The notes beneath the pieces are model-generated. The model saw nothing but the letters and a program-made list of their open reading frames with translations. It had not been told where the DNA came from and did no database searches. A program made the position numbers and the translations under genes. Positions 1 through 8,700 of a stretch of DNA of 64,000 bases are shown in pieces. The stretch spans positions 124,001-188,000 of the forward strand of contig JAWVCW010000006.1 in NCBI GenBank assembly GCA_033857955.1, in the 5' to 3' direction. Each line of letters opens with the position of its first letter. Positions within the stretch are counted from its first letter, which is position 1. The DNA is from Gaiellasilicea sp033857955. GTDB lineage: Bacteria; Actinomycetota; Thermoleophilia; Gaiellales; Gaiellaceae.

Positions 1-457
1 CTTCGATCAGCGGCACGAGGCGCGGGCAGGCGACCGACAGCACCTCGGCGCCGGCGTCGAGAGCCCGCACGAGCTCCTCGTAGCGTCCGCTCGACACGGT
101 CGCCTGCGTCGCGAGCAGCCCGATCCGGCGGTTCCGCGTGGCCTGGACGGCTGCGTGCGCCTCCGGCGCGATCACGCCGACCACCGGCACGTGCAGCTCG
201 GTCTGGAGCTCGGGCAGCGCCGCGGCGGTCGCCGAGTTGCAGGCGACGACGACCAGCTTGACCCCCTGCGCCTCGAGGAAGAGGCCGATCTCGCGGGCGA
301 AGCGGCGCAGCTCTCCGAGCGGGCGAGGGCCGTACGGGAGCCGCGCGCCGTCGCCGAGGTAGACGAAGTCCTCGTGCGGGAGCGTGACGAGGCACTCGTG
401 CAGCACCGTCAGGCCGCCCACCCCTGAGTCGAACACGCCGATCGGCCGCTGGTCCAT
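1..457 (-). CDS. murI: glutamate racemase, N-terminal part (cut by window edge)
   Basis: Glutamate racemase interconverts L- and D-glutamate for peptidoglycan synthesis in the cytoplasm. The first 152 residues are present. The N-terminal GVFDSGVGGLTVL motif carries the catalytic-acid region, followed by YLGDGARLPYG and the VVACNSATA motif with the first catalytic cysteine. The second cysteine half lies outside the window. The ATG at 457-455 sits 6 nt behind a TACAAT hexamer, so a leaderless start is likely. It is divergent from the amidotransferase gene at 509. Family assignment is firm. Confidence 0.95.
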   Translation of the reverse strand, partial: MDQRPIGVFDSGVGGLTVLHECLVTLPHEDFVYLGDGARLPYGPRPLGELRRFAREIGLFLEAQGVKLVVVACNSATAAALPELQTELHVPVVGVIAPEAHAAVQATRNRRIGLLATQATVSSGRYEELVRALDAGAEVLSVACPRLVPLIE

Positions 458-463
458 GGCGGG

Positions 464-469
464 ATTGTA
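464..469 (-). promoter_or_regulatory. -10-like hexamer TACAAT, 6 nt before murI start
   Basis: Reads TACAAT on the minus strand, then 6 nt, then the murI ATG. This fits a leaderless actinobacterial promoter. No convincing -35 is seen. Confidence 0.6.
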
Positions 470-496
470 GGGAGGCCGCCTGCCGGTCACCATCGC

Positions 497-502
497 TAGG
501 CT
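497..502 (+). promoter_or_regulatory. -10-like hexamer TAGGCT, 6 nt before start at 509
   Basis: TAGGCT is followed by 6 nt and the ATG of the amidotransferase gene. There is no Shine-Dalgarno sequence, consistent with leaderless initiation. Confidence 0.55.
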
Positions 503-508
503 CGGCGG

Positions 509-1177
509 ATGAGAGTCCTCGCGGTCACCCACGGTCCGAGCGTCGGCCCTGGCGTCTTCGCGGACGCGGTGCGGGATGCAGGGCACGAGCTCGCCGAGTG
601 GCCGGTGCAGCTCGGCGGCAGGCCGCCCCAGAGCGCAGACGCCGTGATCGTCTTCGGCGGTGCGATGCACCCCGACGAGGAGGAGCGGCACGGGTGGCTG
701 AAGCCCGAGCTGCACTGGCTCGACGGGATGCTCGCCCGCGGCACGCCGCTGCTCGGCATCTGCCTCGGCTCGCAACTCGTCGCCCGAGCGGCGGGCGCGG
801 ACGTCTTCCGCTCGACCGAGCCCGAGGTGGGCTGGCTGCCGGTCGAGCTCACCGAGGCGGCTGCTGACGACCCCATTGCGGCATCGCTGCCCCGACGGTT
901 CGACGCCTTCCAGTGGCATCACTACACACACACCCTCCCCGCCGGGGCGGTCGAGCTCGCCCGCAGCCGCGTGTGCACGCAGGCCTTCCGGCTCGGAAAT
1001 GCGTGGGGCGTCCAGTTTCACCCGGAGGTACGGGCCGACCAGGTGAAGACGTGGCTCGCGGAGGATCCGGCGGACGTCGCTGACCCCGAGGGCCTGCGTC
1101 GCGCGACCGGCGAGCGGATCGCAGCCTGGAACGAGCTCGGCCGCGAGCTCTGCCGCGCCTTCCTCGCTGCGGCCTAG
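509..1177 (+). CDS. class I glutamine amidotransferase-like protein
   Basis: A stand-alone class I glutamine amidotransferase domain of 222 residues, resembling the GMP synthase glutaminase half. The nucleophile elbow GICLGSQL places the catalytic Cys near residue 85. VQFHPEV supplies His171 and Glu173, so the triad is complete. No synthetase domain is attached or adjacent, so the ammonia acceptor is unknown. Relatives act on peptides, gamma-glutamyl compounds or nucleotides. It converges with the rhodanese gene, overlapping by 4 nt. Domain call is firm; substrate is unknown. Confidence 0.88.
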   Translation: MRVLAVTHGPSVGPGVFADAVRDAGHELAEWPVQLGGRPPQSADAVIVFGGAMHPDEEERHGWLKPELHWLDGMLARGTPLLGICLGSQLVARAAGADVFRSTEPEVGWLPVELTEAAADDPIAASLPRRFDAFQWHHYTHTLPAGAVELARSRVCTQAFRLGNAWGVQFHPEVRADQVKTWLAEDPADVADPEGLRRATGERIAAWNELGRELCRAFLAAA

Positions 1178-1533
1178 CCGGTCTCGACGGGCAGCGACTC
1201 GTCCCGCGACCACTCGTGCCACGAGCCGCGGTAGTTCGCGGCGCGGTAGCCCGCGGCCCGGAGAATCTCCGTCGCGAGCTCGGAGCGGGAGCCGGAGTGG
1301 CAGTAGGCCACGAGCTCGACGTCCTCGACCGGGCCGAGCCGGTCGCGGATCTGCTCCTGCGTCAGCGTCATCAACTCCTGCACGTCCAGGTGACGCGCTC
1401 CGGGAATCCGTCCGGGCCGCGGATCGCACGGCGCGACCGCCGAGCCCGTGTACTCGCTGCTGCTGCGGACGTCGAGGACGACCAGGCCCTGCTCGCCGAG
1501 GCGGCGTGCGACCTCTTCGGTGCTCACATCCAT
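1174..1533 (-). CDS. rhodanese-like sulfurtransferase
   Basis: A single-domain rhodanese homologue of 119 residues. It has the N-terminal VVLDVRSSSEY motif and an active-site loop CHSGSRS with the persulfide-forming Cys78. Such proteins move sulfane sulfur in the cytoplasm. The ATG at 1533 lies 2 nt after the stop of the GST-like gene. It therefore closes a four-gene run (alkA-like, GNAT, GST-like, rhodanese) whose members overlap or nearly touch. A longer frame runs upstream through the GST gene but is only its shadow. Confidence 0.9.
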   Translation of the reverse strand: MDVSTEEVARRLGEQGLVVLDVRSSSEYTGSAVAPCDPRPGRIPGARHLDVQELMTLTQEQIRDRLGPVEDVELVAYCHSGSRSELATEILRAAGYRAANYRGSWHEWSRDESLPVETG

Positions 1534-1535
1534 CG

Positions 1536-2111
1536 TCACAGCCGCGCGACGAGCTCCCGCTCGGCCGCCACCGAGGGCCGGGCGCACGAGCGCTCGACCC
1601 ACTCGCCGAGCGACGGCCACGGCTCGAGCGAGATCCCGAGCATGTCCCGGGCGCGCAGGAGCCAGGGGAGAAAGGCGATGTCGGCGAGCCCGAATGCACG
1701 CCCGGAGAGCCACGGCGTGCCCTGAAGCAGCACGTCGAGGAAGCCGAGCTCGTCCTCGAAGAGCGCCAGCGCCCCCTCCTCCCCGCGCCGGAACGCGTAG
1801 TACGGCTTCGAGAAGTCCTCGAAGCGGAACACGACCAGCCGACCGGCCGCGCGCTCGCCCGGGTCGTCCGGCCACAGCGGCGGCTCCGGGTAGCGCTCGT
1901 TCACGAACTCCGCGATCACGGCCGACTCGGGCAGCACCCAACCGTCCTCCTCCAGCACCGGCACCTTGCCGACCGGGTTCTTCTCGTACAGCCAGGCAGG
2001 CCGGTCGGCGAGGTCGATCTCGATCGCGTCGTACGGCACGTCCTTCTCCGCGAGGACGATCCGGACCCGCGCGCAGTACGGGCAACGAGCGGCGTCGTAC
2101 AGAGTGATCAC
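1536..2111 (-). CDS. glutathione S-transferase-like protein with CPYC motif
   Basis: A 191-residue protein with a thioredoxin-fold N-terminal domain (RCPYCARV, Cys10 and Cys13; KNPVGKVPVLEEDG with the cis-Pro; PESAVIAEFVNERYP). A helical C-terminal domain as in GST/SspA/glutaredoxin-2 types follows. The ATG overlaps the stop of the GNAT gene (ATGA), so translation is probably coupled. Most actinobacteria use mycothiol rather than glutathione, so the thiol partner is an open question. Confidence 0.85.
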   Translation of the reverse strand: MITLYDAARCPYCARVRIVLAEKDVPYDAIEIDLADRPAWLYEKNPVGKVPVLEEDGWVLPESAVIAEFVNERYPEPPLWPDDPGERAAGRLVVFRFEDFSKPYYAFRRGEEGALALFEDELGFLDVLLQGTPWLSGRAFGLADIAFLPWLLRARDMLGISLEPWPSLGEWVERSCARPSVAAERELVARL

Positions 2112-3103
2112 TGGCGTTGCACCGCGACCGCGCCCGGGATCTCTGGAGCGTCGGCCCAGCCGTGCTCGGCGCCCTCGAGCCCGATCGCCGCGGCGATGCC
2201 GGTGAGGAGCTCCTGCGGCGGCGGCAGCTCCTCGGGGGAGGTGGCGGTGCGGGCGACGGCGCGGACCGCTGCAGGGTCGGCTCCCGTGAGCCTCGCGACG
2301 ACGCGCGGGTTCGCGGCGAGCGCGATCACGTCGCCCGGCGGCAGCGCGCCGTAGTGCTCGGGAACAGAGAGGTACTCGTCGACGACGCGGCCGGCTTCGA
2401 GCAGGACGAAGCGAACGACCTGCTCGTGCTCGACGCCGAGCGAGAGGACGACCGCGCCCGTTCGCTCCGAGAGCTCCCGCGCCAGCCGGCGCAGCATCGA
2501 GGGATCACGGTCGCAGACGTCGTCGTAGACGGCGATCCAGCCGTGGCGGGGCGGCGAGACGATGCTGCCGTTCGAGCCGCCGGGCAGCCGCGGCACGAAC
2601 TGGCGCACCGCGCGCTCGATCGCGCCGATGTCGTCCGTCTGGACGTGGATCGAGCCGAACGAGCGGCCGCCGCCGACCGTGCGCACTTCGAGTGGAAGGA
2701 CGAGGTTGCGCGACTCCTCCCGGAAGCCGAGCCGCTCGTAGAACGGAAGCGCGTCCAGGTTTGCGTTCAGCAAGAGGTGCGTGGCGCCTCGGGCTCGCAG
2801 GTTCTCGATCACCGCGTCCACGAGCGCCCGCCCCGCTCCCTGGCGCCGGCCGGCTTCTCCGACATAGAGGTCACCGATCCGGCCCACGTGCTCCTCGAGC
2901 CAGGAGGAGACGAAGCCGACGACCTCACCGTCCTCCTCGGCGAGGAAGAGGCCGTTCGCGCCCAGGGCACGCTCGAACTCGGCCCGGTTCGCGTCCCAGC
3001 CGGTGTTCGCCCAGGGCCGCGGGGCCGGGCTCTCGGACTGCCATTGCTCCCAGAGCCGCTGAACGGCTTCGAGGTCGGCGTCTGTGCCGTGGCGAATCGT
3101 CAT
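2108..3103 (-). CDS. GNAT N-acetyltransferase with an uncharacterised C-terminal domain
   Basis: Residues 1-140 form a GNAT domain: VGFVSSWLEE strand, acetyl-CoA loop around RRQGAGRALV, and LPFYERLGFR near its end. Residues 150-331 form a second region that I do not recognise. It carries a VGGGRSFGSIHVQ start, an IVSPPRHGWIAVYDD segment and an alpha-helical tail. The 331 residues are about twice the usual GNAT length. It overlaps alkA upstream and the GST gene downstream by ATGA junctions, so it belongs to a coupled operon. Substrate cannot be predicted. Confidence 0.85.
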   Translation of the reverse strand: MTIRHGTDADLEAVQRLWEQWQSESPAPRPWANTGWDANRAEFERALGANGLFLAEEDGEVVGFVSSWLEEHVGRIGDLYVGEAGRRQGAGRALVDAVIENLRARGATHLLLNANLDALPFYERLGFREESRNLVLPLEVRTVGGGRSFGSIHVQTDDIGAIERAVRQFVPRLPGGSNGSIVSPPRHGWIAVYDDVCDRDPSMLRRLARELSERTGAVVLSLGVEHEQVVRFVLLEAGRVVDEYLSVPEHYGALPPGDVIALAANPRVVARLTGADPAAVRAVARTATSPEELPPPQELLTGIAAAIGLEGAEHGWADAPEIPGAVAVQRQ

Positions 3104-3915
3104 GCGGGTGGAAACAGACGGAGTCCGGTGAGGAAGTAGTGGGCGCTCAGGTTCTCGTACGGGTGGAAGCGGGAGGCGAAGGCACGAACGTCGGGCACGT
3201 CACCATAGAACGCGGAGACAGCCTTGCGCAGTCCCAGATCGCCGGCCGGCCAGGCATGCGGCCGCGCGAGGTGGCGAGCGAGGAACCAATCCGCGGTCCA
3301 CTCTCCGAGCCCGCGCAGCGCGACGAGGCGCGCGGTCACCTCCTCGTCGGGGAGCGAAGCCAGCTCGTCCAGGTCGATGTCGCTGCGGGCGAGGCCGACG
3401 ACGTATTCCGCCTTGCGGGTCGAGAAGCCGACGCCGATCAGCTCCTCCTCGCTGGCCCGTGCGACGTGCTCGCGCTCGGGGAAGGCGTGCGCGTGCACCG
3501 CGGGAACGCCGAAGCGCTCGATGAACCGGCTCCTGATCGCGGCTGCCGACTGGAGCGAGACCTGCTGGGCCGTGATCGAGGTGACGAGCGCCTCGAACGG
3601 GCTCGGCTGGAGCGGCGGCCGGAAGCCCGGCACCGCTGCGACGAGGCGCGCGAGGGTCTCGTCCTCCGTCGCCCAGGCGTAGAAGCCATCGAGATCGAAC
3701 GGCAGACCGAGGAAGCGGAGCACCTCGGCTTCGATCGCTTCGTCGTGCGGCGAGACGTCGACGCCGCCCGGGGCAGCCTCGATCCGGACCTCGCGGCCGT
3801 CGAAGACGCGGTGGATGCCGCCGTCCCGCCAGAGGGTGGCGCGGTCGCGGCCGTACACCTCGAAGCGGGCGGTCGAGAGCTCGAAGTTGTACGGCTGGGG
3901 CAAGCGAACGAGCAC
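3100..3915 (-). CDS. alkA: DNA-3-methyladenine glycosylase (AlkA-like, HhH-GPD)
   Basis: A base-excision repair glycosylase of the helix-hairpin-helix GPD superfamily, 271 residues. The core starts at PSPFEALVTSITAQQVS. The hairpin is LRGLGEWTADWFLA (about 200-214), and the catalytic Asp is D226 in WPAGDLGLRKA. AlkA-type enzymes remove alkylated purines. The GTG at 3915 is the only reasonable start. It is the first gene of the four-gene coupled run, so repair and thiol or acetyl-transfer functions may be co-expressed. Confidence 0.9.
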   Translation of the reverse strand: MLVRLPQPYNFELSTARFEVYGRDRATLWRDGGIHRVFDGREVRIEAAPGGVDVSPHDEAIEAEVLRFLGLPFDLDGFYAWATEDETLARLVAAVPGFRPPLQPSPFEALVTSITAQQVSLQSAAAIRSRFIERFGVPAVHAHAFPEREHVARASEEELIGVGFSTRKAEYVVGLARSDIDLDELASLPDEEVTARLVALRGLGEWTADWFLARHLARPHAWPAGDLGLRKAVSAFYGDVPDVRAFASRFHPYENLSAHYFLTGLRLFPPA

Positions 3916-3962
3916 GACACCATGCTTTCAAGTCGCTAAGGAGTGGTGCCGATAGACCCCTC

Positions 3963-4991
3963 GTGCGCCGCCTCGCCGCCATCGCTCTGTGCGCTCTCGC
4001 GCTGCCTGCCGCCGCCTCGGGGGCCGACCGCTCCTGGGCTCAGCCGCAGATCAAGACGGTCGTGGAGGCAGGCCTGCTCGCCGACACCGTCGCCGCCTTC
4101 AAGCCGCAGCAGCCGCTGACGCAACGCGCACTCGCCAACGCGCTCGAGACGCTCTCCCTCTCCAGAGAGGCGCCCGCCGCCTCCAGCTATCCCGTCGTCG
4201 TGCCCGGACGAGCAGTCACGATTCGCGAGCTCGACGCCGCGCTCGTCGGCTTCCTCGGGCTCGGGGACGCTGCGCGCTCGATCACCGCCGCGCTCAACGA
4301 CGCCCGCCTGGCGCCGAAGCCGGGCGTCGGCTCCGAAACGATCGCGCGCTCGCTCGGGCTCCGCATCAATCATCCAGCCGGACAGGACATGCTCGAGCCA
4401 GGCCTGAACGATCCGGCCTCGCGCGCCGAGGCCGCGTACTCCCTGGCCGCGCTTCTCGCTCTCTCCGGTTGGGAGCAGGACTCGATCCGCGCCGCGAGCG
4501 AGGAGCTCTACCTGCCGGAGCTGAGCGAGCTCCAGCGCCAGGTGCTCAGCCGCGCCGTCTCGTTCGTCGGCTACCCCTACGTCTGGGGCGGGACGTCCGA
4601 GGCACCGCAGCAGTCGTTCGGCAAACAGGTGCCCGGTGGCTTTGACTGCTCCGGGTTCGTCTGGCGGGTGTTCAAGCTCGAGCCGTTCGCAGGAGCGTCC
4701 GCGCTCGCGACTGTCCTGCGCGGCCGCACGACCTACGAGATGTCCGGCGAGGTTCCGGCGGGGCAGAGGATCCGCAAGGTCGAGAACCTGCAGCCCGGCG
4801 ACGTCATCTTCCAGGGCGCGAACGGCCCCAAGTCGAAGCCGGCCCAGGTCGACCACGCCGGCATCTACCTCGGCGGCGGCTGGTTCGTCCACTCGTCCGG
4901 AAACGGCACCACCCTCCATCAGCTCGAAGGGTGGTACCGCGACCGGTTCGCCTGGGCGCGGCGGCCGCTGCGCGAAGCAGGGCTCGCCTAG
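3963..4991 (+). CDS. secreted NlpC/P60 cell-wall hydrolase
   Basis: A 342-residue protein with a signal peptide (RRLAAIALCALALPAAASG). An N-terminal region of about 170 residues has two weakly similar helical segments resembling S-layer-homology repeats. The C-terminal NlpC/P60 domain has Cys229 in GGFDCSGFVW, His298 in VDHAGIYLG and His310 in WFVHSSG. NlpC/P60 enzymes cleave peptide stems of peptidoglycan. The start is GTG. The N-terminal region probably anchors or targets the enzyme to the wall. Confidence 0.88.
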   Translation: MRRLAAIALCALALPAAASGADRSWAQPQIKTVVEAGLLADTVAAFKPQQPLTQRALANALETLSLSREAPAASSYPVVVPGRAVTIRELDAALVGFLGLGDAARSITAALNDARLAPKPGVGSETIARSLGLRINHPAGQDMLEPGLNDPASRAEAAYSLAALLALSGWEQDSIRAASEELYLPELSELQRQVLSRAVSFVGYPYVWGGTSEAPQQSFGKQVPGGFDCSGFVWRVFKLEPFAGASALATVLRGRTTYEMSGEVPAGQRIRKVENLQPGDVIFQGANGPKSKPAQVDHAGIYLGGGWFVHSSGNGTTLHQLEGWYRDRFAWARRPLREAGLA

Positions 4992-4997
4992 CGACTC

Positions 4998-5540
4998 CTA
5001 CTTCCCGGCGAGCATCGCCGCGAGCTCGGCGAGCGTCGGGATCTCCTCGTCCTCCGGAGAAGCAGGGATCGGCGCCGAGCCGCGCTGGCCCGGCTCCGCC
5101 CGCGTCGGCTTCTCCTCGTCGGCGCCGCGCTGCGCAGCGCGGCCGTGGAAGGTGCCCTCCACGCCGCCCGGGATCTGGACCCGGTAGGCGACGGCGAAGC
5201 CGCGGAAGAGGAAGTGGCTGCCGAGCACCACCGCCGCGCCCGCACGGCCGGCGCAGAGGTAGACGGTACCGCGCTCCGTCTGCTTCTTCTGCACGCGGCC
5301 CTTGCCCGTGCAGCGCACCTTCAGGTCGCCGCCGAGGTCGAGGATCCCGACGTAGCCGCCGCGGCCCGCGATCCGCACCGGGCGCTGCTTGTCGGTGGAT
5401 GCCATCGTCAGCTCGCCGCCGAAGAAGCCCTTGCCCGCGAGCTGCACGGGGCCCGTCACCGTGCCGTCCTTCGCCACCGCGGCAACGGGGATCATGAGCG
5501 CGACGAGGGCCGCCGCCGCGATCGTCTTGAAGCTGGTCAT
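4998..5540 (-). CDS. secreted protein of unknown function
   Basis: 180 residues with a signal peptide (FKTIAAAALVALMIPVAAVA), a glycine-rich beta-type middle, and an acidic, proline-rich C-terminal tail from about residue 135. A GGAGG ribosome site precedes the ATG. No catalytic motif is visible. It converges with the NlpC/P60 gene with 6 nt between stops. I do not recognise the family. Confidence 0.8.
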   Translation of the reverse strand: MTSFKTIAAAALVALMIPVAAVAKDGTVTGPVQLAGKGFFGGELTMASTDKQRPVRIAGRGGYVGILDLGGDLKVRCTGKGRVQKKQTERGTVYLCAGRAGAAVVLGSHFLFRGFAVAYRVQIPGGVEGTFHGRAAQRGADEEKPTRAEPGQRGSAPIPASPEDEEIPTLAELAAMLAGK

Positions 5541-5674
5541 GCCGTCCTCCTAGGTCGTTGTGTCTTGCCTCAGACGCAGTGAGGGCGGCGGCGATTCGGA
5601 AATCGAGGGTCCGACGTACGGGTCCGGTCAACGAAACGTCAGCGAAGCGTGTGCGGGGTACCCGAAAGGAGTGA

Positions 5675-5706
5675 GTGGGGGCGGCGCGCGGCCGCACCGC
5701 CCCCAC
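5675..5706 (-). terminator. hairpin downstream of the M6 protease gene
   Basis: Perfect 10-bp arms GTGGGGGCGG and CCGCCCCCAC enclose a 12-nt GC-rich loop, starting 11 nt after the protease stop codon. No strong U-tract follows, so termination efficiency is uncertain. Confidence 0.6.
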
Positions 5707-5716
5707 GTTCGAGGGA

Positions 5717-8700
5717 TCAGCTCTTCGGCGCGACCTCGATCGAGATCGTGGCGGTGTCCGTCTGCCCGGCCGAGTCCGTGACGCGCAGCGTCGCCGCGAA
5801 CGTCCCGGCCAGGTTGTAGCGGTGGGTCGCGCTCCGGCCGGCGGCGTCGAAGACGCCGTTGCCGTCGAAGTCCCACGCGTACTGGAGCGCCGTCGGGGCG
5901 TCCCGGTCGTCGAACGAGCCGCTTCCGTCGAAGCGCACCCGCTCGCCCACCCGCGTCGACGTGGGCTTCGCCTGCGCCGCCGCAGTGGGCTTGACGTTCG
6001 TGTCCGCGCCCGAGCCGTAGTCGAACGCACCGCAGCCCGCTCCGAGCGCGAAGCGGACGTCCGCGGTCAGGTTCCCGGGCGCCGTCTCCGGTCCCACGTC
6101 GTCGCCCGCCATCGCGAGGACGTCGAACGTGAGGCAGTTGAAGTCGAGATGCCAGCGGTCGTCGCCGTAGGCGCTCTGGTCGTCGACGTAGTTGTCGATC
6201 CAACCGCCCGGCCCTCCGTCGGAGAAGCGGCTGTCCCCGACGGCCGCCGAGAACGCCGCGTCGTCGAGATTGGGCGTGACGTTGCCCGGCTGCGGCTGCG
6301 AGTCGAGCGGGGACTGGTTCGGCGTGTCCGTGCTCGTCTCGCCCGTGTTGCCGTACCCGGCGGCCTCGTCGGTGTAGGTCAGGAGCAGCCCCGGGAAGAA
6401 CCCGATCGGCGCCCGGTCGTTCTGATCCTTCCCGGACGCGTCGAACCCGGAGCGATCGCGCAGCTCGAGGTAGTAGGCGTGGTCCTGCGCCGCGTCGTCG
6501 GCCGCGTCCACGTACTGCCAGCCGGCGGTGCACGACATGGCGACCTGGAGGTTCTCGCTGCAGCCCCCGTTGAAGATGCGGGCGTCGTCCGCGCCGTCCT
6601 CGAAGTCCGAGTCGTAGAGGACGCGGTCGCCCGCGGTCACCTTCACGTCGTCGATGAACCAGCCTGGCCGCGCAAGGCCCGGGTCGGTCGCGTACGAGAA
6701 CCGCAGCACAGAGGCCTTTCCGGCCAGCGACGACAGGTCGTACTCGTCGGCTGTGAACCCGCCCTCCGGGTATCCGCCTTCGAGCGGGTTCCGGTCGACG
6801 GCAAACGTCGCGTCGAGGTACGACTGGGTCGTGCCGGTCAGGCCGTTGCCGTACTTCGTCTGGCAGGCGTTGTCGTTCGGGTTGACGGCGCCGGGCGTCG
6901 TGTAGCCCTTGCTCGACGCAAACGACTGATACGTGGAGCCCGCGTCTGTGCTCGCGAGCACGAAGCCGTAGTCGTAGTCCCACTCGATGTCCCAGTACGA
7001 CTTGAACGTCAGCGTGACCGGCGTGCCGGCCGGCACCGTCGCCAGGTCGGGGAGGTTGATGTCGAGGTTGTGGCCCGCCGTCGGCGAGCAGCCGAAGTCG
7101 TTCCCGGACTGCGACCACCAGACGCGCGAGCCCGACGCGGTCGCCGCGACCTTCTCGGCGGAGATGATCTTCCGTCCCGGCAGCTTGGCCGTGTAGGCCT
7201 CACCGTTCGCGACGGTCGGGCCGGTCAGCGTGTAGGGCTGGCCGCCTGGAGTCACCCAGTCGATCCGGCGGGTGTTCACCTTCGAGTCGCGCCAGCCGGA
7301 GACGGTCGTCTCCCCCGGCTTCAGCACGCGCGGGACGATCCATCCGAGCTCCTGCTTCGAGTAGACGTCCATGTGCTGCGACTTGTCGGTCGCCATCAGG
7401 TTCCAGTCGCCGTACGTGCCGCGACCCGGGCTCGAATAGAAGTCCGGCAGCCCGAGCGAGTGGCCGTACTCGTGCGAGATCACGCTCGCCTTCTCGATCG
7501 CCGACTCGGGGTTGACGTTGTACGGACCGACGCGAACGTAGACCGGGTAGTCGGTCGCGGTCGTCGTCATCTGCCCGCGCGAGGCGTTCGTGTAGTAGAG
7601 AAGCCGCCCCTCGTTGTCGCGCAGGTGATCGTCGGAGAGGTACCCCGGCTGCTTCGTCTCCGGATCCTCGAAGTAGTGCTCGAGACTCGAGGAGTGCGGC
7701 CAGATGTTGTCGTACGGGGACGCGGACACCTGGGAGGCGCCGTTGCCGCCCGAGCCGACGAACACCATCATGAAGAAGTCGACGACGCCGTCCTTGTCGG
7801 TGTCGAAGTCGGAGTAGTCGATCTCCGGGTCCGCGGCCAGCGCCGCGTCGTAGACGCCCTTGGCGATCGTGCCGCAGGCGCTGTCGATGAAGGCCCCATT
7901 CGGCACGAGCACGTTGGCGACGCTCGACTTGTCTCCGCCGTAGTAGGCCGTGTCGCCCGGGAGCTGGTACCACCCGTTGCGGATCCGTTCGCCGTACGCC
8001 GGCGTCCCGGCCAGCTTCCCGACGGTGGCGCCGTAGCACGCGCCGCCCGGAGTGCCGAGCGAGAAGTCGAACCCGCGCGCCTTCCGGTGCGGGCTCTTCC
8101 ACTGGACGCCGAAGTCGGCCGAGCCGATCGCCGCGGAGGGCACCGCGCCGCTCGGGAACAGCTGGCCGTACGACATCTCCTGGAAGAGGTTGAAGGTCGA
8201 GCCCGGCACGTCCGGCGAGTTGATCACCGACAGGAGCCGCTCGGCGCTCCGCGACGGGTCGTGCTTGCGGTCGCGGTAGTCGACCGGAACGACCGGGAAC
8301 GGCCTGAAGCCGTAGCGGGCCGTGTCGTAGGTCGCCTTCGGCGGGATCACCTTCGGTCCCTTGGACGTGTCCGTCACCGCGGTGCCGCCGGTGTAGGTCA
8401 GCGTCGCCGTGGTCGAGAGGTTCTTCCAGACGATCTGCTGGTCCTGCGCGAGCGAGTCGGCCTTCGCCTCGACGACGAGCGCACGCAGGCCGGGGCCCGC
8501 GTCCGTGCGGGAGGGAACGCTGCCCACGGTCCACGTGAGGGCGGTGCCGCCGCTCGCGATCGTCGCCGTGCCGGAGCCGGCGGTCGGGGTCACCTGCGTG
8601 AACGTGACGCCGTCCACAGCCGGGATCCGCACGACCGCGCCGCTGCGGGCGGTCCAGTCGAAGTTCTTGACGAAGACGCGGAACGGGTACGTCTCGCCCG

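Noticed and set aside
1534..2085. 303-residue version of the rhodanese protein
   Set aside because: The N-terminal 184 residues are an out-of-frame reading of the GST-like gene.
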